NCBI GenBank assembly: GCA_022843885.1
Contig: JALHMU010000048.1
Span: forward strand, 1-6,548
Length of the DNA: 6,548 nt
Reading direction: 5' to 3'
Origin: Candidatus Peribacteraceae bacterium
Lineage (GTDB): Bacteria > Patescibacteriota > Gracilibacteria > Peribacterales > Peribacteraceae
Under the pieces are notes generated by a model that did not search any database, had not been told where the DNA came from, and was given only the letters and a program-made list of their open reading frames with translations. Positions 1-5,587 of the stretch are shown one piece after another. The stretch's first letter is position 1; each line of letters begins with the position of its first letter. Made by a program: the position numbers and the translations under genes.

Positions 1-1829
1 ATCAATGGTTCTGGAAAATTACACAATATGCGGAGAAGTTACTCAACAATCTTGAAGGTTTGAGTTGGCCTGAAAAAACAAAGCTGATGCAAACGAACTG
101 GATAGGACGCAGTGAAGGCGCGGAAATTCGATTTGATATTGAAGGTTCCAAAGAAACACTCACCGTGTTCACGACTCGTCCGGATACGATCTTCGGCGCG
201 ACATATATGGTGCTCGCTCCGGAACATCCACTTGTGGAAAAGATTACATCATCCGATCACAAAGCAGCGGTTGAAAAATACATCTCTGCAGCCGCCAAGA
301 AAACAGAACTGCAGCGCAAGGATTTAGAAGTGGATAAGACCGGAGAGTTCACAGGCGCATATGCGTTGAGCCCTGTAGATGGACAAAAAATACCAATCTG
401 GATTGCTGATTATGTGCTCATGAACTACGGAACCGGCGCGATCATGGCAGTACCCGGACATGATGAACGCGATCACGCGTTTGCCGTGAAATATAAGATC
501 TTAATCAAAGAAGTTGTGAAAGGTGGCGAAGATATTCAAGCTGCTGCTTTCACCGAAGAAGGAGAGTCTGTGAATTCTGATTTCTTAAATGGACTCAAAA
601 CTGCGGCCGCAAAAAAAGAAATGATCACGTGGCTCGAGAAGAATAAGCGCGGTAAAGGAGTGATCAACTATCGACTGCGCGACTGGCTCGTGTCTCGTCA
701 GCGTTACTGGGGTGCACCAATCCCGATCGTCTACGATCCTGAAGGCAAGGCACATCCAGTTCCTGAAGAACATTTGCCATGGACACTTCCAACCGACGTC
801 GAATTCAAGCCAACAGGCGAATCGCCATTACGTGCGTCCAAAGAATTTAAAGAGCGTACAGAAAAGCTTTTCGGAAAGGGCTGGACACCGGAGTATGACA
901 CGATGGATACCTTCGTCTGCAGTAGCTTCTACTACCTGCGTTACTTGATGCAGGGTGATCCAAAGACATTTATCGATCCTGCGCTCGAAAAGAAATGGAT
1001 GCCGGTCAGTATGTACATCGGTGGACCGGAGCATGCCACCATGCACTTGATCTATGCACGCTTCGTGATGATGGCGCTCAAAGACTTTGGTCACGTCTCA
1101 CATGAGGAACCATTCAAGCGTCTCGTGCACCAAGGTCTGATTACGAACCAAGGAGCCAAGATGAGTAAGAGTAAAGGTAACGTGGTGAGCCCGGATTCTT
1201 TTATCGATCGTCATGGTTCCGATGTCTTCCGTATGTACCTGATGTTCATGGGTCCGTTCACTGATGGTGGTGACTGGAGTGACACCGGTATCAAAGGCAT
1301 CGATCGTTTCGTGATTCGCATTCATCGGATGTTCTCTGAGAAATTGAACAAAAAAGTAGAACAAAGTAATCAGCTTACAGTAGGGCTCCACGCCACAGTG
1401 AAGAAGGTGACTGAGCAGATTGAAAAGCTGCAATTCAATACCGCAATTAGCTCACTGATGGAGTTCCTCAATATGCTCGAAAAAGAAGAGGGGATTCATC
1501 CGGACACTGCAAAGACATTTGCATTGCTGCTCGCACCTCTTGCTCCACATTTGAGTGAAGAGTTGTGGGAAATGCTCGGAGAAAAAGATTTCATCATCAA
1601 TCAATCATGGCCAACATTCGATCCATCGAAACTGATTGCCGATACGATCACGATCGTCGTGCAAGTGAACGGCAAGCTTCGTGCTGAACTGACGGTTGAT
1701 GCAAACATTTCTCAAGAAGATGTCATCGCACTTGCAACGTCACAAGAGAACGTCCAAAAATATCTGGAAGGCAAAGCACCCAAGAAGGCGATCTACGTGA
1801 AAGGAAAGCTCGTGAGTTTAGTTCTCTGA
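1..1829 (+). CDS. leuS: Leucyl-tRNA synthetase, 5'-truncated by window edge
   Basis: Class I aminoacyl-tRNA synthetase that charges tRNA-Leu with leucine in the cytoplasm and edits mischarged products. The frame is open to the left edge (first full codon at 3), so the true start lies outside; about 608 residues are visible and roughly the first 190-200, including the HIGH motif, are missing. Visible in order: the stretch before the editing domain ending in NWIGRSEG; the CP1 editing domain with the threonine-rich TTRPDTIFGATY (171-206) and GTGAIMAVPGHDERD (429-473), whose last Asp matches the editing Asp345 of E. coli; LRDWLVSRQRYWG (675-713); YIGGPEHATMH; the KMSKS loop (1158-1172); the helical anticodon-binding domain; and the C-terminal tail with VQVNGKLRAEL. 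Only a few residues separate HQGLI from KMSKS, so the leucine-specific insert of E. coli LeuRS is absent, as in B. subtilis. A TTG at 60 is not the start, because conserved sequence continues upstream. It ends in TGA and overlaps the convergent gene by 12 bp. Confidence 0.97.
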   Translation, partial: QWFWKITQYAEKLLNNLEGLSWPEKTKLMQTNWIGRSEGAEIRFDIEGSKETLTVFTTRPDTIFGATYMVLAPEHPLVEKITSSDHKAAVEKYISAAAKKTELQRKDLEVDKTGEFTGAYALSPVDGQKIPIWIADYVLMNYGTGAIMAVPGHDERDHAFAVKYKILIKEVVKGGEDIQAAAFTEEGESVNSDFLNGLKTAAAKKEMITWLEKNKRGKGVINYRLRDWLVSRQRYWGAPIPIVYDPEGKAHPVPEEHLPWTLPTDVEFKPTGESPLRASKEFKERTEKLFGKGWTPEYDTMDTFVCSSFYYLRYLMQGDPKTFIDPALEKKWMPVSMYIGGPEHATMHLIYARFVMMALKDFGHVSHEEPFKRLVHQGLITNQGAKMSKSKGNVVSPDSFIDRHGSDVFRMYLMFMGPFTDGGDWSDTGIKGIDRFVIRIHRMFSEKLNKKVEQSNQLTVGLHATVKKVTEQIEKLQFNTAISSLMEFLNMLEKEEGIHPDTAKTFALLLAPLAPHLSEELWEMLGEKDFIINQSWPTFDPSKLIADTITIVVQVNGKLRAELTVDANISQEDVIALATSQENVQKYLEGKAPKKAIYVKGKLVSLVL

Positions 1830-2231
1830 TTTGCGCTGCCGTAAGATCTGCTTCAGTGAGCGTCGTAGTTTTGCTTGAATTTGGAATATTGGTTTTACGA
1901 TCGAGTCTAACTTTAATTTGTCGCGAATCTGTAAAAGCAATAATCCTTTTTGCTGGCTGATGGCATCCTCATCGATGAAATGTCCATATGTTTCGATTGC
2001 CTCATTCAGGCTATCTATTTCTTTCATAACCTCAGCAACATCAGGTTCACTCTCTTTCATTTCTTGAACTCTACTCCAGATCATGTTTCTCAATTCACCT
2101 CGTAACCATTCAATTCTCTTTTTTAAAGCATTGCTCTGAATACTTTCCTGTTGGCGTCCTTCCTGAAATATCATTTGAACTGGATACAGATCGCTTCCTT
2201 CGCCATATGCCTGCGGTGGGTAGTTTTGCAT
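1818..2231 (-). CDS. Hypothetical protein, small charged helical orphan
   Basis: A 137-residue protein that I do not recognise. It is the only long open frame explaining the gap between leuS and the methyltransferase, and it fills that gap almost exactly, which is the main argument that it is real. The sequence is soluble, with no signal peptide or membrane segment. A polar N-terminus of about 30 residues (with YPPQAYGEGSDLYP) is followed by Glu/Lys/Leu-rich stretches that look helical and possibly coiled-coil (about residues 35-90), and the C-terminus is basic (LRRSLKQILRQRKSEN). Codon use differs from the neighbours: AGA, ATA and TTA are common, and GC is about 33-42% in sampled blocks against 50-55% in flanking genes. 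It ends in TAA inside the end of leuS (12-bp overlap) and starts at ATG 36 bp from the divergent methyltransferase. There is no strong ribosome binding site; an AGGAA lies about 15 nt upstream of the ATG, rather far. A later ATG at 2172-2174 is a possible alternative start. A chance open frame cannot be excluded. Confidence 0.6.
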   Translation of the reverse strand: MQNYPPQAYGEGSDLYPVQMIFQEGRQQESIQSNALKKRIEWLRGELRNMIWSRVQEMKESEPDVAEVMKEIDSLNEAIETYGHFIDEDAISQQKGLLLLQIRDKLKLDSIVKPIFQIQAKLRRSLKQILRQRKSEN

Positions 2232-2257
2232 TGGAGAATATTCAATTCCTGTATAGT
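2231..2257 (+). promoter_or_regulatory. Predicted sigma-70 promoter of the methyltransferase gene
   Basis: TTGGAG (2231-2236) and TATAGT (2252-2257) are separated by 15 bp, with the invariant TTGG 17 bp from the -10 box. The start codon at 2268 is only 10 bp after the -10 box, so transcription should begin within a few bases of the ATG. An 8-bp palindrome GAATATTC (2236-2243) overlaps the last base of the -35 box and lies in the spacer. The -35 box matches consensus weakly (TTG only); support comes from the similar arrangement before dnaG and rpoD. Confidence 0.5.
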
Positions 2258-2267
2258 CAGAGTGTCA

Positions 2268-3698
2268 ATGGAGCATCCTTTTGACCGTTATGCGGCTTTT
2301 ACCGATCTTGAAGCACTCAAGAAAATCTCTTCCGAGCCCTTACGGAAGAGCAAAAGAGTGAATTTGCTGAAGACAACCGTGACTGACTTTGTCGATTGGG
2401 CGAAGCGTCAGGAGTGGGATATCAAACCGGTACCGTGGTGCAAGGAGGCATTTTACGTCGATCGTGAGAACAGAGAGCGTGCACTTGGGCGAGACTTGTT
2501 CCATTTGCTTGGATTCACGTACATGCAAGAAGCAGCGAGTATGTTGCCGCCTGAACTACTGGATCCTCAACCTGGTGAAAATATTCTTGATATGTCAGCT
2601 GCACCTGGAAGCAAGACGACACAAATTGCATCCAAGATGCAGGAGCAGGGGATTATCATCGCCAATGACATGCAAGAGAAGCGACTCTGGACACTGAATG
2701 CCAACATGCAACGTTCCGGCGTGATCAACGCGATTCTCACGAAGAAAGTGGGACAGTGGTTCTCACGTCATATGACCGGACGTTTTGATCGTGTGTTGAT
2801 CGATGCACCGTGCACAGCGCAAGGAACACTCCGCAAAGATTCCACAGCACTCGAATATTGTTCCGCCGATAACATCGGCAAGATGTCGCGACTCCAAGTC
2901 GAACTCCTGGAAGCGGCGATCCATGCAACGAAAGTTGGGGGCAGAATCGTGTACTCAACATGCACTCTCACACCTGAAGAAAATGAATCTGTGATTGAAA
3001 CAATCATGAACAAATTTGGTGATCAAGTCACGATGCTTGATCCGATGCCCGACATTCTCAAACAAGCCAAAGCAGACAGTCTTCTCGTGCAGAAAAACAT
3101 CGGAATCAAAAAGACATTTCCCGCGTACCGACTCTGGCCGCAAACATATGATACCGAAGGATTCTTCTGTGCGGTTCTACAAAAAAATGCACCAACACGT
3201 GATGCCGACCGCATGGAAATGCGGGATCGTTTTGAACGTGAAGTTCGTCGCATTGATCAAAAGAAATGGCGTGAAAATTTGAAAGATTGGTACGGCACCG
3301 ATTTCATGCGTGATCAGGAAACGTTGTTTGAAAGTAAGAAGCAGATGTTCCTCACAACCCAGGGCATCGCAAAGTTTCCGTTGCCGATGTCAGACTTCGC
3401 CCTCGGTCTTCCATTTGGAAAACCAACAACACATGGACTCGTTCGACTCTCGCATGAAACCGCAATCTTGCGTGGCCATATGGCGACCGCTCAAGTCATC
3501 GACATTACAGAGGAGCAATTTGCTGCACTGCTCAACGGACAGAATCTCAAAGACATTGTTGTGAAAGGTATTGATGACGGAGACGTGCTGCTGCGTACGA
3601 ATGTCGGAACAAAAACAATTATTGCAGGTCGTGGTCTGCTCAAGGATGGCGAGCTTCTGAACCGTCTGCCGCGCGAAATCGTGCGTGTGCACGGCTAA
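2268..3698 (+). CDS. RsmF/Sun-type rRNA cytosine-5 methyltransferase
   Basis: A SAM-dependent m5C methyltransferase of the NOL1/NOP2/Sun family, most likely acting on 16S rRNA. It is 476 residues long, close to E. coli RsmF (479). After a short N-terminal RNA-binding-like region comes the Rossmann methyltransferase core: motif I DMSAAPGSKTT (residues 108-118) for SAM, an acidic residue D134 in ANDMQEKR, motif IV DAPCTAQGTLRKD with Cys182, and motif VI YSTCTLTPEENE with Cys232. The two cysteines are the family's paired residues, one forming the covalent RNA adduct (VI) and one releasing it (IV). The C-terminus (about 380-476; GLPFGKPTTHGLVRLSHE to the final LPREIVRV) resembles the PUA-like tail of RsmF. 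There is no NusB-like N-terminal domain, which argues against RsmB. The ATG at 2268 begins MEHPFDRYAAF; an in-frame GTG at 2262 is possible but falls at or before the predicted transcript start. No Shine-Dalgarno is present. The exact target cytosine cannot be read from sequence. Confidence 0.92.
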   Translation: MEHPFDRYAAFTDLEALKKISSEPLRKSKRVNLLKTTVTDFVDWAKRQEWDIKPVPWCKEAFYVDRENRERALGRDLFHLLGFTYMQEAASMLPPELLDPQPGENILDMSAAPGSKTTQIASKMQEQGIIIANDMQEKRLWTLNANMQRSGVINAILTKKVGQWFSRHMTGRFDRVLIDAPCTAQGTLRKDSTALEYCSADNIGKMSRLQVELLEAAIHATKVGGRIVYSTCTLTPEENESVIETIMNKFGDQVTMLDPMPDILKQAKADSLLVQKNIGIKKTFPAYRLWPQTYDTEGFFCAVLQKNAPTRDADRMEMRDRFEREVRRIDQKKWRENLKDWYGTDFMRDQETLFESKKQMFLTTQGIAKFPLPMSDFALGLPFGKPTTHGLVRLSHETAILRGHMATAQVIDITEEQFAALLNGQNLKDIVVKGIDDGDVLLRTNVGTKTIIAGRGLLKDGELLNRLPREIVRVHG

Positions 3699-3710
3699 AA
3701 TTTGTCAATC

Positions 3711-3737
3711 TTGGGCGAGCGTCCGGAGTGCTATACT
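3711..3737 (+). promoter_or_regulatory. Predicted sigma-70 promoter of dnaG
   Basis: TATACT (3732-3737) is a good -10 box in the 48-bp gap after the methyltransferase stop. The best-placed -35 candidate is TTGGGC (3711-3716), 15 bp upstream; TTGTCA (3702-3707) matches consensus better but is 24 bp away, too far. The ATG at 3747 follows the -10 box by 9 bp, so the dnaG transcript from here would be leaderless or nearly so. The promoter suggests dnaG can be expressed independently of the upstream gene, though read-through is also likely because no terminator is visible. Confidence 0.55.
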
Positions 3738-3746
3738 TTCTTTCCC

Positions 3747-5501
3747 ATGGACGCCAAAGAGGAGATCAAATCCCGGCTGCCGATCGAGCAACTCGTCGGT
3801 GAATACTGCCAGCTCACACGCAAAGGCAGAAACTTCGTCTGTGTGTGTCCATTTCACAACGACACGCGTCCAAGCTTGCTCGTCTCACCGGACAAAGGCA
3901 TTGCATATTGTTTCGCCTGTCAGACCGGTGGTGACATCTTCAACTTCTATCAAGCCATCGAAGGTGTCGACTTCCCGCAAGCAATCAAAGATCTCGCCGA
4001 TAAAGTCGGTATCGTATTGCCGAAAGAGCGCATGTCAGCCGGACCAAAGAAAGATGAGAAGGAACGCATCCGTGAATGTCTGGAAGCCGCTGCTTCTTTT
4101 TATGCGGAGCGATTGAATTCCTCCAATGAAGCACTCGCATACCTTGAAGAACGTCAGATGCCGGAATCTATTCGCAAAGAATTCCAGGTCGGATATGCAC
4201 CGGATTCTTTTTCCGAAACCTACGATCATCTTTTGAAAGCCGGTTTTAGCAAGACCGAGATTCTCCAAGCCGGACTCGCAGTACAGAAAGATTTGAACGA
4301 CCGCATGCACGATCGCTTCCGTCATCGTGTGATGTTCCCGATCTTCGATCATCAAGGTGGTGTCATTGGATTCGGTGGACGAACGCTTCGAGCTGAAGAT
4401 GCCAAGTACGTGAACAGCCCGGAAGGTCCGCTCTATCACAAATCGGCTGCACTGTTCGGATTGTCACATGCCAAAGAAGCAATCCGTGAAAAGCGCCAAG
4501 TCATTTTGGTCGAAGGCTATTTCGATGTTCTCGCGTGCGCCAAGATCGGGATCAAGAACGTTGTGGCAGTCAGCGGTACCGCACTCACTGAGCAGCATGC
4601 CAAGTTGCTCAAGCGCTATGCCGACACTGCCATCCTGTGTCTCGACCAGGACCGTGCCGGACGTGATGCTGCAGAACGCGCATTCCATATTCTCGTGAAG
4701 CAGGGAATGCAGACCAACGCCGTGAAATTGTCCGCTAAAGATCCGGATGAATTTGTGAAAGCGGAACCGGGTTTGTTTCTTCAGCTGATGCAAGATGGCG
4801 GCGTGCCATTCATGGATCAACTCCTTGAAGATATGCGACAAGATCCATCACTCACGTCACCGCAGGGCAAACGCGACATCACAGAAAAATTCCTGACCTT
4901 TGTTGCATCACTGCAGACTGCCGTGGAGCGTGAAGAGTACGTGCAGAAAATTTCTCAGACCGCGAGCATCAGCGTGACGGCACTCCAGTCCGATCTGCAA
5001 ACCATCTTGTCACTCGGTCATGCACCGAAAGACAAGAAGAAAGATCAGGAGCCACACATTTCTATCGATAAAACGCCATTCTCACGAATGGAATTGTGTC
5101 TCGGTCTTGCAATGCTCTATCCCGAACAACGTACGTTGCTCCAAGAGCTCATCACTCCGGAACGAAAAGAGTATGCACTCCTGTATGACATGCTGAAAAA
5201 CGATGCCACTTCTTCGTCCACGGAACTCATCACACAGATCGATATTCCAAGTGAAACCAAGGATTGGCTCACAGTGCTTATGCTGTTCTGCGAAGAGAAC
5301 TTTGGATCCTGGTCAGAAACAGTTGCGGGGCGAGAATTCCATAAACTCTGCAAATCAACCAACAAAGAAATCGTTCTAGAGCGCCAGCGCCGCATTATTG
5401 ACCAGTTAAAGCTGGCTCGTGTAAGCGGTCGTATCGACGAAGAGGCCCAACTGCTCACGCAATACAATCAAGCGCTGAAACTGGCCAAAATGGCCTCATA
5501 A
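3747..5501 (+). CDS. dnaG: DNA primase
   Basis: Bacterial primase that makes the RNA primers for replication, working at the fork with the DnaB helicase. It is 584 residues, near the usual length (E. coli 581). The N-terminal CHC2 zinc-binding domain has Cys34-x2-His37 and Cys55-x2-Cys58 as ligands. The RNA polymerase core follows, with DRFRHRVMFPI, GVIGFGGR and KYVNSPEGPLYHK. The TOPRIM metal centre is VEGYFDV with Glu256, then CLDQDRAGRD with Asp300 and Asp302, then KDPDEFV. A charged linker (about 428-436, KDKKKDQE) leads to a C-terminal region (about 445-584) in the position of the helicase-binding domain; it is much less conserved, as usual. The ATG at 3747 gives MDAKEEIKSRLPIEQLVGEY, which lines up with normal DnaG starts. 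A longer frame from TTG 3702 would run through the promoter. No Shine-Dalgarno is present: GGAG at 3725-3728 is 18 bp from the ATG. It ends in TAA, 86 bp before rpoD, its classical neighbour. Confidence 0.96.
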   Translation: MDAKEEIKSRLPIEQLVGEYCQLTRKGRNFVCVCPFHNDTRPSLLVSPDKGIAYCFACQTGGDIFNFYQAIEGVDFPQAIKDLADKVGIVLPKERMSAGPKKDEKERIRECLEAAASFYAERLNSSNEALAYLEERQMPESIRKEFQVGYAPDSFSETYDHLLKAGFSKTEILQAGLAVQKDLNDRMHDRFRHRVMFPIFDHQGGVIGFGGRTLRAEDAKYVNSPEGPLYHKSAALFGLSHAKEAIREKRQVILVEGYFDVLACAKIGIKNVVAVSGTALTEQHAKLLKRYADTAILCLDQDRAGRDAAERAFHILVKQGMQTNAVKLSAKDPDEFVKAEPGLFLQLMQDGGVPFMDQLLEDMRQDPSLTSPQGKRDITEKFLTFVASLQTAVEREEYVQKISQTASISVTALQSDLQTILSLGHAPKDKKKDQEPHISIDKTPFSRMELCLGLAMLYPEQRTLLQELITPERKEYALLYDMLKNDATSSSTELITQIDIPSETKDWLTVLMLFCEENFGSWSETVAGREFHKLCKSTNKEIVLERQRRIIDQLKLARVSGRIDEEAQLLTQYNQALKLAKMAS

Positions 5502-5504
5502 TCA

Positions 5505-5543
5505 TTTACCAAAGTCCATTCTTGGCGTATATATAGATATATT
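5505..5543 (+). promoter_or_regulatory. Possible upstream rpoD promoter / AT-rich element
   Basis: TTTACC (5505-5510) is 17 bp from TATATA (5528-5533), each matching four of six consensus bases, so a second promoter giving a leader of about 50 nt is possible. The surrounding block contains ATATAT-AG-ATATAT (5529-5542), a symmetric AT run. It could instead serve as an UP-like element for the closer promoter, or simply be an easily melted tract. The evidence is position and similarity only. Confidence 0.25.
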
Positions 5544-5546
5544 CCC

Positions 5547-5574
5547 TTGGCTTCATCTGAAGCCTGTTTATACT
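5547..5574 (+). promoter_or_regulatory. Predicted sigma-70 promoter of rpoD
   Basis: TTGGCT (5547-5552) and TATACT (5569-5574) are separated by 16 bp, the best -35/-10 pair in the window. The ATG at 5588 lies 13 bp after the -10 box, leaving a leader of only about 5-8 nt with no Shine-Dalgarno. The -10 box is identical to that of dnaG. The region is likely read by the gene's own product, since the -10-reading residues of the encoded sigma factor are conserved. Confidence 0.65.
5549..5564. repeat. Interrupted palindrome inside the rpoD promoter
   Basis: GGCTTC-ATCT-GAAGCC is a perfect 6-bp inverted repeat with a 4-base centre (7 bp with a 2-base centre as DNA). It covers the 3' four bases of the -35 box and most of the spacer, the classic place for a repressor or activator site. 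As RNA it would form a small GC-rich hairpin after dnaG, followed by TGTTTA, which is a poor U-tract, so it is at best a weak terminator. The operator reading is inference. Confidence 0.5.
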
Positions 5575-5587
5575 ACTGTCCAAGTTT

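Noticed and set aside
1098..1433. A 111-residue minus-strand frame inside leuS
   Set aside because: It is antisense to the KMSKS region of LeuRS, whose conservation fully explains the DNA; the His/Thr-rich product looks like a shadow.
1830..1900. Bidirectional terminator between leuS and the convergent minus-strand gene
   Set aside because: I found no stable stem with a T-run on either strand near the overlap; the genes seem to end inside each other without a visible intrinsic terminator.
2151..2267. In-frame upstream extension of the methyltransferase
   Set aside because: It would run through the predicted promoter and overlap the minus-strand gene, and the added residues do not resemble the family. 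ATG 2268 fits better.
2250..2268. TTGACA (2268-2263) with TATACA (2255-2250) on the minus strand as a promoter for the orphan gene
   Set aside because: The two hexamers are perfect or good matches, but the spacer is only 7 bp, too short for a sigma-70 promoter. The -10 alone may still be used.
3680..3693. CGTGC-GTGT-GCACG hairpin at the end of the methyltransferase gene as a terminator
   Set aside because: It has a stem of only 5 bp, lies before the stop codon, and is followed by AAAATTTG rather than a U-tract.
3702..3746. TTG at 3702 as the dnaG start
   Set aside because: The 15 extra codons cover the promoter boxes and lie before a normal DnaG N-terminus at ATG 3747.
5482..5496. GGCCA-AAA-TGGCC dyad at the end of dnaG as a terminator
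   Set aside because: It has a five-base-pair stem with a 3-base loop inside the coding sequence and no T-run after it; GGCC is self-complementary and common by chance.
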